A stretch of 64,000 nucleotides of DNA from Pseudarthrobacter sp. NS4 (GTDB lineage: Bacteria > Actinomycetota > Actinomycetes > Actinomycetales > Micrococcaceae). Below the pieces are notes generated by a model. It did no database searches. It worked only from the letters and a program-made list of their open reading frames with translations, and was not told the DNA's origin. Both the position numbers and the translations under genes were made by a program. Location of the stretch: contig NZ_CP103288.1 of NCBI RefSeq assembly GCF_024758005.1, positions 930,001-994,000 of the forward strand, in the 5' to 3' direction. Of the stretch, positions 1 through 7,883 are shown in pieces. Numbering within the stretch: the stretch's first letter is position 1; each line of letters opens with the position of its first letter.

Positions 1-1062
1 ACCGACGCGCTCGACCCGGGGGACCGCGGCTACGGGCGGTATTCGAATCCCACCTGGGACCCCTTTGAAGAGGCACTTGGCCAGTTGGAGGGTGCCGAAC
101 TGCCGGCTCTCCTCTACGCTTCCGGCCTTGCAGCGGTCAGTTCCGCCCTGTCCCTGATTCCCGCCGGCGGCGTGCTGGTGATGCCGACGCACAGCTATTC
201 GGGGACTTTGGTGATGGCCGCGGAGCTCGCCCAAAAGGGATTCATTGACCTCCGGACTGTTGACATCGCAGACACCAACGCCGTCAAAGCGGCGCTGGCG
301 CCCGAGGACGCCAGGGCCCGGCCTGCCGCCATGCTGTGGCTGGAAAGCCCCACTAACCCCATGCTGGGAATTGCTGATGTCAAGGCCCTGACTTCCGCAG
401 CGCATGCCGCCGGAGCCATCGTGGTCACTGACAACACCTTTTCCACCCCGTTGGTACAGCAACCGCTGGCGCTGGGGTCCGACGTCGTCCTCCACTCGGT
501 GACCAAATACCTGGCCGGCCACTCCGATGTGGTCCTGGGCGCGCTGGTGACCTCCAATGCCGACATCCGGTCCGCGCTGCTCCACCACCGGACCATCCAC
601 GGCGGCATCGCAGGCCCCTTCGAAGCCTGGCTCGCACTGCGCGGCCTGCGAACGCTCGCGCTCCGCGTGGAACGGTCACAGCAAACGGCAATGGTCCTGG
701 CGGAACGGCTCAGCACGCATCCCCGGATCGAATCCATCCGCTTCCCTGGACTCCGGACTGACCCGGGGCACGGGCGGGCGAAAACCCAAATGAAGGGCTT
801 CGGGTCCATTGTTTGCGTCCAGGTGGCGCCCGTCGCGGGGCTGGACGGCGCCAAAGCCGCGGACAAACTGGTTCAGGCGGTGGAGCTGTGGTTGCCGGCA
901 ACCTCCCTCGGTGGCGTTGAGTCCCTCATCGAGCGCAGGCGCCGGCATGTTGCCGAACCCGTCAGCGTGCCGGAAAACCTGGTCCGGTTGAGTGTCGGTG
1001 TAGAAAACGTCGAAGACCTCTGGTCCGACCTGAAGCAGGCGCTGGACACGCTGGGAGGCTAG
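1..1062 (+). CDS. PLP-dependent trans-sulfuration enzyme (cystathionine gamma-synthase/lyase family), 5' partial
   Basis: This is the C-terminal ~353 residues of a Cys/Met-metabolism PLP enzyme, and its frame is open to the first base of the window. The window starts just before the family signature YGRYSNPTW. Further on, [10 protein letters not shown] lies ahead of the PLP-aspartate segment [10 protein letters not shown], and the cofactor lysine lies in [12 protein letters not shown]. The C-terminus [10 protein letters not shown] followed by [13 protein letters not shown] is typical of the family. Such enzymes eliminate or replace at the gamma carbon of homoserine or cysteine derivatives in methionine/cysteine interconversion. 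The sequence does not distinguish gamma-synthase, gamma-lyase and O-acylhomoserine sulfhydrylase. The family is certain; the substrate is not. Confidence 0.93.
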   Translation, partial: TDALDPGDRGYGRYSNPTWDPFEEALGQLEGAELPALLYASGLAAVSSALSLIPAGGVLVMPTHSYSGTLVMAAELAQKGFIDLRTVDIADTNAVKAALAPEDARARPAAMLWLESPTNPMLGIADVKALTSAAHAAGAIVVTDNTFSTPLVQQPLALGSDVVLHSVTKYLAGHSDVVLGALVTSNADIRSALLHHRTIHGGIAGPFEAWLALRGLRTLALRVERSQQTAMVLAERLSTHPRIESIRFPGLRTDPGHGRAKTQMKGFGSIVCVQVAPVAGLDGAKAADKLVQAVELWLPATSLGGVESLIERRRRHVAEPVSVPENLVRLSVGVENVEDLWSDLKQALDTLGG

Positions 1063-1071
1063 GCTTGGCTT

Positions 1072-1425
1072 GTGGACGGTGAACTGATTATTCGACCTGT
1101 TGAGCACGCGGTGTTCTTTCTCCTTGCCCTGGTGGCACTGGGCCTTGAGCTGTGGGCTGTGGCGGACTGTGCCCGGCACCGGGCCAACGCCTTTGAAGCA
1201 ACCGGTAAAAGGACCAAGACGTTCTGGCTGGCGCTGACCGGCGGCGCCGCCCTGATTGGCGTCATCTCACTGTTTGGCAGCGGCGGCGGTATCTTCGGCA
1301 CCCTGGGCCTCTTCGGGCTGGCCGCTGTTGTTGCCGCTTCCGTGTACCTCGCCGACGTGCGGCCTGCCGTCAAGGATGCCGGCCGCGGCGGCAGCCGCAA
1401 CATGGGACCCTACGGACCCTGGTAA
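1072..1425 (+). CDS. DUF2516 family small membrane protein
   Basis: A 117-residue protein with a GTG start 10 bases after the stop of the upstream PLP enzyme, so the two are probably co-transcribed. It has three hydrophobic segments (about residues 12-30, 50-66 and 75-95) separated by a basic stretch, CARHRANAFEATGKRTK, and a short Gly/Pro-rich C-terminus. Length and layout match the actinobacterial DUF2516 family, which has no known function. The membrane location is inferred from hydrophobicity. A 56-bp tandem repeat begins six bases after its stop codon. Confidence 0.8.
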   Translation: MDGELIIRPVEHAVFFLLALVALGLELWAVADCARHRANAFEATGKRTKTFWLALTGGAALIGVISLFGSGGGIFGTLGLFGLAAVVAASVYLADVRPAVKDAGRGGSRNMGPYGPW

Positions 1426-1430
1426 TCCCC

Positions 1431-1596
1431 ACCGGCTCCCTCGGCTCGCAAGCTCGCCCAGGGAACCCTGCCGGCGTGGCCCCAACACCGGCTCCCTCGG
1501 TTCGCAAGCCCGCCCAGGGAACCCTGCCGGCGTGGCCCCAACACCGGCTCCCTCGGCTCGTAAGCCCGCCCAGGGAACCTGCCGGCGTGGCCCCAC
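1431..1596. repeat. Tandem repeat, three ~56-bp units
   Basis: Three head-to-tail copies begin at 1431, 1487 and 1543. Each runs from ACCGGCTCCCTCGG through a CTCGCAAGC(T/C)CGCCCAGGG core to CCGGCGTGGCCCCA. The copies differ by only a few bases, and the third is one or two bases shorter. The block fills the space between the convergent DUF2516 gene and the methyltransferase gene. The complement of the core, CGAGCTTGCGAG, recurs in the gcvH remnant region near 61080, which suggests a dispersed REP-like family. Confidence 0.85.
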
Positions 1597-1610
1597 CAGC
1601 GGTTCCCCCA

Positions 1611-2456
1611 TTAGGGGAGCGGGGCAACCGCTTCCCAATCCACTGTCAGCTCGCCCAGCCGCCACCGCGCAGGCCCGTCCTGGACCGGCCAGCCCGCGTC
1701 GCGCAACGACCGGCACATGCCCTGCCAGCGCTGCCTGTTTCCAAAGGACGCCAGGGGAGCCGATTCCAGCCACGCCCGGTCCATCGCCTGCATGAGTTTA
1801 TGGACAGGCTCGCCGGGAACGTTGCGGTGGATCAGGGCTTTCGGCAGCCGCTCGGCCACCTCGGAAGGCAGATCGAAGCTTCCGAACCGGACGGACACGC
1901 TGAGCGACAACGGCCGGTGGGCGTCGAGAGCCACCCAGGTCACCCGGCGTCCGATTTCGTCGCACGTACCGTCAATGAAAAGTCCGTTAGCGGACAGCCG
2001 GTCCTGCACCAGTCGCCAGATCCCCGCGACGTCGGCCTCCTCGTATTGCCGCAGCACGTTGAATGCCCGGACCAGGACCGGACGGCCCGTGACGGGGAGT
2101 TCGAAACCGCCCACCTGGAAGGTCAGGCCGGGCTGCTGGAGCGGCAGCGCTGCGCGCACGCGTTCCGGTTCAATTTCGATGCCGCAGACCTGGACGTCGG
2201 GCCGGACGGCCGACAGCCGATCATAAAGTTCGACGGCGGTGGCGGGCGTTGCCCCATAGCCGAGGTCCACCACCAGCGGGTCCGCCGCGGCGCGAAGGCG
2301 CCAAGCCTGCGGTCCGGTAAGCCACCGGTCGAGGCGGCGCATGCGGTTGGGGTTGGTGGTTCCGCGGGTAATGTTGCCCACCGGCCTGCCCTGCCTGCCG
2401 CTCGGGTTCCTGCCGGAAATCTGCGGGGCGGTCACCCGTTCAGCCTTTTGCACCAC
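1611..2456 (-). CDS. Class I SAM-dependent methyltransferase-like protein
   Basis: A 281-residue protein. Around residue 60 it has a Rossmann-type SAM-binding motif, PLVVDLGYGATPATAVEL, followed by an acidic strand end, VCGIEIEPERV, as in class I methyltransferases. A later segment, GLFIDGTCDEIGRR, resembles the post-motif strand. No substrate-specific motif is visible, so the substrate is unknown. The GTG at 2456 is the longest start; a GTG at 2435, behind an AAGG-containing leader, is an alternative. The gene is divergent from gpmA, with about 100 bases between the two starts. Confidence 0.75.
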   Translation of the reverse strand: MVQKAERVTAPQISGRNPSGRQGRPVGNITRGTTNPNRMRRLDRWLTGPQAWRLRAAADPLVVDLGYGATPATAVELYDRLSAVRPDVQVCGIEIEPERVRAALPLQQPGLTFQVGGFELPVTGRPVLVRAFNVLRQYEEADVAGIWRLVQDRLSANGLFIDGTCDEIGRRVTWVALDAHRPLSLSVSVRFGSFDLPSEVAERLPKALIHRNVPGEPVHKLMQAMDRAWLESAPLASFGNRQRWQGMCRSLRDAGWPVQDGPARWRLGELTVDWEAVAPLP

Positions 2457-2553
2457 CGACCCACCCTATCCTTGCAGCGGCAAATGGCCGTGCCGGACCG
2501 GCGGCCTTGTAACGCTGGGCGGGTGGTAAGGGCGCTCGGCTAGGATGAAAATC

Positions 2554-3300
2554 ATGACTTACAAGCTGATTCTGCTGCGCCACGGCCACAGCGAATGGAA
2601 CGCCAAGAACCTGTTCACCGGCTGGGTGGACGTTGACCTGAATGACCAGGGCCGCGAGGAAGCCGCACGCGGAGGCGAACTCCTGGTGGAGAACGACATT
2701 CTCCCGGACGTGCTCTACACGTCCCTCCTGAAGCGGGCCATCAACACGGCCAACATTGCCCTGGACAAGGCCGACCGCGGTTGGATCCCGGTCAAGCGCG
2801 ACTGGCGCCTGAACGAACGCCACTACGGCGCGCTCCAGGGCAAGGACAAGGCGCAGACCCTCGCAGAATACGGCGAAGAGCAGTTCATGGAATGGCGCCG
2901 TTCCTACGACACTCCGCCGCCGCCCCTGGACGATAACTCCAAGTTTTCCCAGGCCCACGATCCCCGCTACGCCGGACTCGGGGATGCCCTTCCCCGGACC
3001 GAGTGCCTGAAGGACGTGCTGGTCCGCCTGCTGCCGTACTGGGAATCGGACATCAAGGAAGACCTGAAGGCCGGTAAGACCGTCCTGGTCACGGCGCACG
3101 GCAATTCCCTCCGTGCCCTGGTCAAGCACCTGGACGGCATCAGCGACGACGCCATCGCGGGCCTGAACATCCCCACCGGCATTCCGCTGGTGTACGAACT
3201 GGACGAGGACTTCCAGCCCATCAAGCCGGGTGGCACCTACCTTGACCCGGAAGCTGCCGAACAGGCCATCCTGGCGGTAGCCAACCAGGGCAAGCGGTAG
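2554..3300 (+). CDS. gpmA: 2,3-bisphosphoglycerate-dependent phosphoglycerate mutase
   Basis: Interconverts 3- and 2-phosphoglycerate in glycolysis and gluconeogenesis through a phosphohistidine. The catalytic [10 protein letters not shown] lies at the N-terminus (His10 with this start), followed by [12 protein letters not shown], the ERHYGALQG signature and the second histidine in [15 protein letters not shown]. The length (248 residues) is normal for dPGM. I chose the ATG at 2554 over the one at 2545 because the AGG at 2542-2544 is correctly spaced for it, and because [11 protein letters not shown] is the usual actinobacterial N-terminus. An island with inverted-repeat ends begins about 47 bases after the stop codon. 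Confidence 0.97.
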   Translation: MTYKLILLRHGHSEWNAKNLFTGWVDVDLNDQGREEAARGGELLVENDILPDVLYTSLLKRAINTANIALDKADRGWIPVKRDWRLNERHYGALQGKDKAQTLAEYGEEQFMEWRRSYDTPPPPLDDNSKFSQAHDPRYAGLGDALPRTECLKDVLVRLLPYWESDIKEDLKAGKTVLVTAHGNSLRALVKHLDGISDDAIAGLNIPTGIPLVYELDEDFQPIKPGGTYLDPEAAEQAILAVANQGKR

Positions 3301-3309
3301 GGCTAAAGA

Positions 3310-3361
3310 ATAACGACGGCGGGCCGGTCACCTGGCGGATTCAGGGGGTCGTTGCAACACC
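3310..3361. repeat. Left inverted repeat of the 3.3-4.9 kb island
   Basis: The inner 15 bases, GGTCGTTGCAACACC (3347-3361), are a perfect inverted copy of 4933-4947. Farther out, AACGACGGCGGGCCGGTCAC and the next bases (3311-3333) match the inverted copy at about 4963-4986 with one mismatch. The bases between the two matching blocks differ. Confidence 0.8.
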
Positions 3362-3369
3362 GTTGGCGG

Positions 3370-3468
3370 TTAGTTCGTCAAGAGTAGATCACGTAGACGC
3401 TCGGCTGGGGTATCCCAGCCGAGCGTTTTGCGTGGGCGTCCGTTGAAATACCTCAGCCGAATCCGGGA
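3370..3468 (-). pseudogene. IS30-family transposase fragment (C-terminus)
   Basis: The last 30 or so codons read YFNGRPRKTLGWDTPAE and end RLRDLLLTN. This matches the C-terminal signature of IS30-family transposases (N-RPRKTLGW-TPAE). The frame stays open upstream to 3588 but shows no transposase similarity there, so the catalytic DDE core is gone. The reading direction (minus) fits the possible N-terminal remnant at the other end of the island. Confidence 0.8.
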
Positions 3469-3827
3469 CGTATCCCCGGCTCCAGGGTCCCGATCTCGCT
3501 GACAGCCGGTTAGGAGAAGGAAGAGTAGCCACTCCGGGCTTGGACGGCACACTGCAGGCATACCGTCCCTTCCTCCCGCAGCCGCCATCAGCCTCGCCAG
3601 ACGCGCAAAAGTAACGTCACTTCGCCGGCGAGGGTCCTACCGCACAATGGCGGACGCGCTTTAGACACAGCTCTGGCCACCCGCGGCGCTGCCTCGGCAT
3701 GTCCAGGTGGCGCGGAGGTTCCGTTCGACTCCCGCGTAGAGCGTGCTATCCACAGCTCCGCAAGCACGGGCCGCTCCGAGGCACATTGTCCTTCTTCCCC
3801 AGCTGCCGCACAAGCGCAGGCAGCGAA

Positions 3828-3861
3828 AAGCCCCGCACCACGAGTCGGTAATGCGGGGCTT
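3828..3861 (-). terminator. Rho-independent terminator-like hairpin
   Basis: A perfect 10-bp stem, AAGCCCCGCA with TGCGGGGCTT, encloses a 14-base loop. On the minus strand it is followed by TTTTCGC. No intact gene ends immediately upstream, so it may be an orphan left by decay of the island or a second terminator for the small secreted protein gene. Confidence 0.6.
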
Positions 3862-3967
3862 CCCTGGCAACCGCTCCGCCTGATGGGGGACAGGCGGAGA
3901 AGATGACATCAAGCCTAATAGGAAGCATGCTTATTTCTCAAATCGGTGACACCCTCAAGATGCGAAG

Positions 3968-3997
3968 GAGGGCCGCCCCGGTGTTGGGGCGGCCCTC
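3968..3997 (-). terminator. Terminator of the small secreted protein gene
   Basis: A perfect 12-bp stem, GAGGGCCGCCCC with GGGGCGGCCCTC, has a six-base loop. It lies 43 bases after the stop of the minus-strand gene at 4041-4352. A dedicated terminator supports that gene being real. Confidence 0.75.
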
Positions 3998-4040
3998 TCT
4001 CGTTGTGGCAGCAGGAAGCTGCCTACGTTATGGTGCCGTG

Positions 4041-4352
4041 TTAGAGGACGTCGACGACGACGACGAGCACGTTGTCTACGACGGTCACATCCACGACGTT
4101 CTGGACGTCGATGTTGTTGTTGTTCAGGGCGTTGACCGTGATGCCGTTGAGCACGTTGTTGACGGGAACGTCCACGTCGATGTTGCTCAGGATGTCACCG
4201 TTTACGGTGACCAGCTGGATCTGGTCGATGTCTACCGTGCGGTCCGCGTTCACTGCGGCGGCGACGAGGCCGCCGATGGCGCCTGCGTTCTGGGTGGTGG
4301 CTGCCTGGGCAATTCCGGCACCGCCGAATGCCAGCGTTCCGGTGAGAGCCAC
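4041..4352 (-). CDS. Small secreted Val/Asn/Asp-rich protein, function unknown
   Basis: About 103 residues from the GTG at 4352. The N-terminus is a hydrophobic signal segment ending in an AQA-type cleavage site (LAFGGAGIAQAA). The mature part has no cysteine and almost no basic residues. It alternates Val/Ile/Leu with Asp/Asn: SNIDVDVPVNNVLNG, then ALNNNNIDVQNVVDV, and it ends VLVVVVDVL. The alternation predicts beta-strands, as in small surface or amyloid-like secreted proteins. The start is uncertain: translation upstream of the GTG reads HTRGAPLAT with no in-frame ATG, so the basic n-region of the signal peptide may have been lost or a frameshift may separate it. A strong terminator follows. 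No homologue is recognised with confidence. Confidence 0.6.
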   Translation of the reverse strand: MALTGTLAFGGAGIAQAATTQNAGAIGGLVAAAVNADRTVDIDQIQLVTVNGDILSNIDVDVPVNNVLNGITVNALNNNNIDVQNVVDVTVVDNVLVVVVDVL

Positions 4353-4907
4353 TGTGGCAAGTGGAGCTCCCCGGGTATGGCGGTGGGACGGGCTGTCTGG
4401 TGCAGCAGGGTGAAGGGCAGGCCCTGGGATCGGAGTGTGAATTTTTTGGGGGGCGGTCGCCCGGTGAGGCAGCGCTCGGTTAGCCGTTGAGGCCGGTCCG
4501 GTGGTTGATGCCGGCCTGGGCGACTTTGCGGTGGAAGTGCATGCCGGCTTCCGCCGAGAATGGCCGCGATGAGGGGCACGAGGACGGCGATAGCGAGTTC
4601 ACGAATTAGAGGGCATCCCGGCTTACCTCATTCACGGCAGACGGGATGTCAGCAGCACAGTCGTCACCGCCTGGCGTCGGCACAGGGGCTGGGATTCAAG
4701 CCGACTCATCGTCATTGAGGACGAAGGGCACGGAGGCCCGCTATCCATGGCTGCTCTGACGCAGGCGGTCGAGGACATCTCGGCGTTGCTTTTAGGCGCT
4801 TTTCGATCAGTCGTGCTCTTGACGCGGTCGAAAGCAACAAAGAACTGATCCTTCTGCTCCGGCGTGCATTTGCTCCGGCCGACAGCTTCTTTCGTTAAAG
4901 ACGACAC
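4353..4907. other. Right half of the island, mostly non-coding
   Basis: No complete gene is visible. On the minus strand from 4883, the frame reads GRSKCTPEQKDQFFVAFDRV. This resembles the N-terminal segment that precedes the helix-turn-helix of IS30-type transposases, but the resemblance stops after about 35 codons and the rest of the frame (to 4632) looks frameshifted. I treat it as a possible transposase N-terminal remnant. Confidence 0.35.
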
Positions 4908-4947
4908 GGTCGTTGCAACTCCCAAAATTCCGGGTGTTGCAACGACC
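4908..4947. repeat. Right inverted repeat with an extra internal copy
   Basis: GGTGTTGCAACGACC (4933-4947) mirrors the left end at 3347-3361. A further partial copy in the opposite orientation, GGTCGTTGCAAC (4908-4919), lies 13 bases inside it. The two together form a palindrome resembling a collapsed element with both ends. The outer 23-base inverted match continues at about 4963-4986. Confidence 0.7.
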
Positions 4948-5002
4948 GCCAGAACCCGCCCCTCAGGTGACCGGCCCGTCGTCGTTCGTTACTCCGAAGG
5001 GT

Positions 5003-5665
5003 CTAGCTGTGTTCGATGCCGTTCGGCTGCCAGGCGCCGGTCACCAGGTAGGTGACTTTCTGGGCCACGGAGACGCCGTGGTCTGCGAAGCGCTCGAAGT
5101 ACCGGCTGGCCAGGGCCACGTCCACGGTGGTGGCAGGCGACTCGGTCCACTCCGGAGCGGCGATGGCCTTGAAGACGCTCAGGTGCAGATCATTGATGGC
5201 GCTGTTTGCCTTCAGGATGTCCCTTGCAACCTCGAGGTCACGCGTTTCCAGCAGGACGGTCAGCTTGTCCGCGATGACCTGGTCCAGCTCGGCCATCTGC
5301 TTGAAGGTCTCCGTCATGGACGCCGGAATAACCGTTGACGGGAACCGGAGGCGGGCCAGCTGGGCGATGTGCCGGGCGAGGTCGCCCATCCGCTCCAGCG
5401 AAGCACTCATGCGCAGGGAGCCCACGATCATGCGGAGGTCGCTGGCAACGGGACCCTGCAGCGCCAGGATGTCAATGGCCCGCTCATCAAGGCTGTTCTG
5501 CAGGAAGTCGATGCGGGCATCCGCCGCAATGACGTCCTGGGCGAGGTCCACGTCAGCCACTTCGAAGGAAGTAGTCGCCTTGTCCATCGCTTCACTGACC
5601 AGCCGCGAGATCTCCACCAGCTGTTCACCCACCTGGGTGAGCTCTTCCTGAAAAACCTTACGCAC
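5003..5665 (-). CDS. phoU: Phosphate signalling complex protein PhoU
   Basis: A 220-residue all-helical protein starting MRKVFQEELTQVGEQLVEIS. It has the two tandem PhoU three-helix repeats; the first contains ERAIDILALQGPVASDLRMI and SASLERMGDLARHIAQLA, the second RYFERFADHGVSVAQKVTYL. PhoU couples the Pst phosphate transporter to the phosphate sensor kinase and lowers signalling when phosphate is plentiful. It is divergent from senX3, which matches the actinobacterial phosphate-sensing locus. No pst genes lie in the window. Confidence 0.97.
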   Translation of the reverse strand: MRKVFQEELTQVGEQLVEISRLVSEAMDKATTSFEVADVDLAQDVIAADARIDFLQNSLDERAIDILALQGPVASDLRMIVGSLRMSASLERMGDLARHIAQLARLRFPSTVIPASMTETFKQMAELDQVIADKLTVLLETRDLEVARDILKANSAINDLHLSVFKAIAAPEWTESPATTVDVALASRYFERFADHGVSVAQKVTYLVTGAWQPNGIEHS

Positions 5666-5759
5666 GTAGGCGTCCTTTCCTTGAAACTCCCGCGGGCCGC
5701 GTCAGGGCAGCAGGAATTGTGTCGCCGTTTAGCTCCAACCTGCTACTCTGCCAGTCTTC

Positions 5760-5799
5760 GGTAAACGGTTAGGCCCTTGAAGGTGAACGTTAGTTGAAC
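5760..5799. promoter_or_regulatory. PHO-box-like repeats upstream of senX3
   Basis: Four 7-base units sit at 11-base spacing: GGTAAAC (5760), AGGCCCT (5771), GGTGAAC (5782) and GTTGAAC (5793). Read on the minus strand, the last two give GTTCAAC-TAAC-GTTCACC, which matches the actinobacterial PhoP/RegX3-type box of GTTCACC direct repeats with 4-base spacers. Lying between phoU and senX3-regX3, it suggests autoregulation and possibly control of both directions. Confidence 0.6.
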
Positions 5800-5859
5800 C
5801 GTCGGTCGAGGCGGTCCGGACGCGCCGGAACGCTCTCTTCTAGAGCATAAGGTGGATCT

Positions 5860-7116
5860 GTGGATCCTATGCTCATCGGTCTCGTCGCAGGCCTCGTCGG
5901 CCTGGCGCTTGGCACATTTGGCGTGCTCGCCTACCGGGTGAGCGAGAAGCAGCGCCGGCTTCTGGATGTGGACGCCGAGGAGCTGGCCCTGCCGCCCGGC
6001 GCCGCGGAGGTGCTCGCCGTCGTCGGACGCGCCTTTGTTGTGGTGGACGCCGTGGACGGCGTGGTCCGCGCGAGTCCTGCCGCCTACGCCTACGGACTGG
6101 TCCGCGGCCATACCGTGGTCCATGAGGAACTGCTGGATATGACGGCCGGAGTCCGGCGCGACGGCGTCATCCTGGAAAAGCAGCTGGAGCTGCCGCGCGG
6201 TCCGCTGGGGCAGGGGACCATCATTGTCCAGGTCCGGGCAGCGATGCTCGGTGAGGAATACATTCTCCTGCTCGCGGACGACCGTACGGAGATCACGCGC
6301 ACTGAGGAGATCCGGAACGACTTCGTCGCCAACGTCTCGCATGAACTGAAGACACCGGTGGGAGCCATTTCCCTGCTCGCCGAGGCCCTGGAATCATCCG
6401 CGGATGACGAACTGGCTGTCCGCCGCTTTGCGAAGCGCATGCACAAGGAATCCGGCCGCCTCGCCGCCCTGGTGCAGGACATCATCGAACTCTCCCGGCT
6501 GCAGGGCGCCAGCGTGGCCCAGGAGGGCCGCCCGGTAGACATCAATGCCGTCATCGCGGAGGCCGTGGACCGGTCGCAGCTGCCCGCGGAAAGCAAGAAC
6601 ATCACCATTGTTGTGGGTGGCCGGACAGAGGGTAAGGTCTTCGGCGACCAGGACCTGCTGGTCACGGCGCTGCGCAACCTCATTGACAATGCGATCCGCT
6701 ATTCCCCGGCAAACACGCGTGTGGGCATCGGGGTCCGTTCCCGGGAAGGCCTGGTCTCGATCTCCGTGACGGACCAGGGCGAAGGGCTCAGCGCTGAGGA
6801 CCAGGAGCGCGTCTTTGAACGCTTTTACCGGGTGGATTCCGCCCGTTCCCGCCATACCGGAGGCACCGGCCTGGGCTTGAGCATCGTCAAGCATGTGGCA
6901 TCAAACCACGGCGGCGAGGTGACCCTGTGGTCCCAGCCCGGCCAGGGGTCCACGTTCACCCTCCGCCTTCCGGAGATGGAGGGGAACGACGGCGACGAGG
7001 AGCTTCCGCCTGCTGCGGCCCCTGCGCCGGGCCGGGCAGGGCAGGGAACCGGTCAGCCAACTGTCACCCAGATACCCCGCGCCGCCGGCGCGAAAGAACG
7101 AGGAGCTAGCGCTTGA
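5860..7116 (+). CDS. senX3: Two-component sensor histidine kinase SenX3 (PhoR-like)
   Basis: A 418-residue membrane kinase. One N-terminal membrane helix spans about residues 5-27, followed by a degenerate PAS-like sensor region (about 50-140). The HisKA motif FVANVSHELKTPVGAIS carries phospho-accepting His161. The ATPase motifs follow: N box (LRNLIDNAIRYS), G1 (VTDQGEGLS), F box (ERFYR) and G2 (GGTGLGLSIVKHV). The C-terminal ~45 residues are Ala/Pro/Gly-rich and probably disordered. Its stop overlaps the regX3 start. The GTG at 5860 follows AAGGTGG at a good distance; the ATG at 5869 is the alternative. It presumably signals phosphate limitation with PhoU. Confidence 0.95.
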   Translation: MDPMLIGLVAGLVGLALGTFGVLAYRVSEKQRRLLDVDAEELALPPGAAEVLAVVGRAFVVVDAVDGVVRASPAAYAYGLVRGHTVVHEELLDMTAGVRRDGVILEKQLELPRGPLGQGTIIVQVRAAMLGEEYILLLADDRTEITRTEEIRNDFVANVSHELKTPVGAISLLAEALESSADDELAVRRFAKRMHKESGRLAALVQDIIELSRLQGASVAQEGRPVDINAVIAEAVDRSQLPAESKNITIVVGGRTEGKVFGDQDLLVTALRNLIDNAIRYSPANTRVGIGVRSREGLVSISVTDQGEGLSAEDQERVFERFYRVDSARSRHTGGTGLGLSIVKHVASNHGGEVTLWSQPGQGSTFTLRLPEMEGNDGDEELPPAAAPAPGRAGQGTGQPTVTQIPRAAGAKERGASA

Positions 7117-7793
7117 GCAGGATTCTGATTGTGGAGGACGAGGAGTCGTTCAGCGATCCCTTGTCCTATTTGCTGGGCAAGGAAGGGTTCGAGGTGGAGG
7201 TCGTGGACAACGGCCTGGACGCCATCACCGAATTCGACCGGAACGGCGCGGACCTGGTGCTGCTGGACCTCCAGTTGCCCGGACTTTCCGGAACCGAAGT
7301 GTGCCGCCAGCTCCGCCAGCGGTCCAGCGTTCCGGTCATCATGCTGACCGCCAAGGACTCCGAGATCGACAAAGTGGTGGGCCTGGAGCTGGGAGCCGAC
7401 GATTATGTCACGAAGCCTTATTCGTCCCGCGAACTGGTGGCCCGGGTCCGGGCAGTGCTGCGGCGCCAGGGTGAGCCGGAGGAGTTGATCTCCTCCACGG
7501 TCCAGGCCGGTCCGGTCCGGATGGACATCGAGCGGCACGTGGTGAGCGTGGACGGGGAGCAGGTGCTGCTTCCCCTCAAGGAGTTCGAGCTCCTCGAAAT
7601 GCTCCTGCGCAACTCCGGACGGGTGTTGACCCGCGGCCAGCTCATTGACCGTGTCTGGGGCTCGGACTACGTGGGCGACACCAAGACCCTGGATGTCCAT
7701 GTGAAGCGGCTCCGCGGCAAGATCGAGCCCGATCCCTCGGCGCCCAGGTACCTCGTTACCGTGCGCGGCCTCGGATACAAGTTCGAGCCGTAG
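7113..7793 (+). CDS. regX3: Response regulator RegX3 (OmpR/PhoB family)
   Basis: A 226-residue partner of SenX3, starting at a TTG that overlaps the kinase stop by 4 bases, with GAGGAG upstream. The receiver domain (about 1-120) has the acidic pocket VEDEE, phosphorylatable Asp52 in LVLLDLQLPG, and the KPY lysine switch. A winged-helix domain (about 130-226) contains LPLKEFELLEMLLRNSGRVL and ends VRGLGYKFEP. It is predicted to bind PHO-box-like sites such as the one ahead of senX3 and to activate phosphate-starvation genes. Confidence 0.96.
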   Translation: MSRILIVEDEESFSDPLSYLLGKEGFEVEVVDNGLDAITEFDRNGADLVLLDLQLPGLSGTEVCRQLRQRSSVPVIMLTAKDSEIDKVVGLELGADDYVTKPYSSRELVARVRAVLRRQGEPEELISSTVQAGPVRMDIERHVVSVDGEQVLLPLKEFELLEMLLRNSGRVLTRGQLIDRVWGSDYVGDTKTLDVHVKRLRGKIEPDPSAPRYLVTVRGLGYKFEP

Positions 7794-7820
7794 AGGGGCG
7801 GCCCAGGTCAAGAAGGCAAA

Positions 7821-7858
7821 ACATAAAGGGAGGGGCCGACCGGCCCCTCCCTTTATGT
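7821..7858. terminator. Bidirectional terminator between regX3 and the lipoprotein gene
   Basis: A near-perfect palindrome, ACATAAAGGGAGGGGCC paired with GGCCCCTCCCTTTATGT, sits between two convergent genes. The A/T-rich outer stem gives a U-tract in both directions. Confidence 0.88.
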
Positions 7859-7883
7859 CAAACCCTTTTTCCGGGCCTGCAGC

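Larger units (their letters stand above)
3469..4040. other. Island interior without a convincing gene
   Basis: About 570 bases hold only short overlapping frames without start signals or recognisable domains. The structured elements are two hairpins, at 3828-3861 and 3968-3997, listed separately. The stretch between 3480 and 3780 looks like eroded coding DNA, but I could not assign it. Confidence 0.5.
3347..4947. mobile_element. Decayed IS30-like insertion element or island
   Basis: A 1.6-kb segment lies between the convergent gpmA and phoU genes and is bounded by perfect 15-bp inverted repeats. Just inside the left end, on the minus strand, is a recognisable IS30-family transposase C-terminus. 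Just inside the right end, also on the minus strand, is a possible transposase N-terminus. The middle lacks a transposase catalytic domain and instead carries a small secreted protein gene and two hairpin terminators. I infer an old insertion sequence that lost its core and either gained cargo or was fragmented by it. No target-site duplication could be assigned. Confidence 0.5.

Noticed and set aside
1431..1596. A CRISPR array
   Set aside because: The three 56-bp units are contiguous with no spacers and no cas genes; it is a simple tandem repeat.
1476..2543. A long plus-strand frame (355 codons) covering the tandem repeat and the methyltransferase gene
   Set aside because: It is Pro/Arg/Gly-rich antisense translation without recognisable domains. 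The opposite strand carries SAM-methyltransferase motifs and a sensible start.
3661..3928. Short overlapping minus-strand frames within the island
   Set aside because: No start signal and low-complexity mixed composition. A strong hairpin at 3828-3861 lies inside them, which argues against translation.
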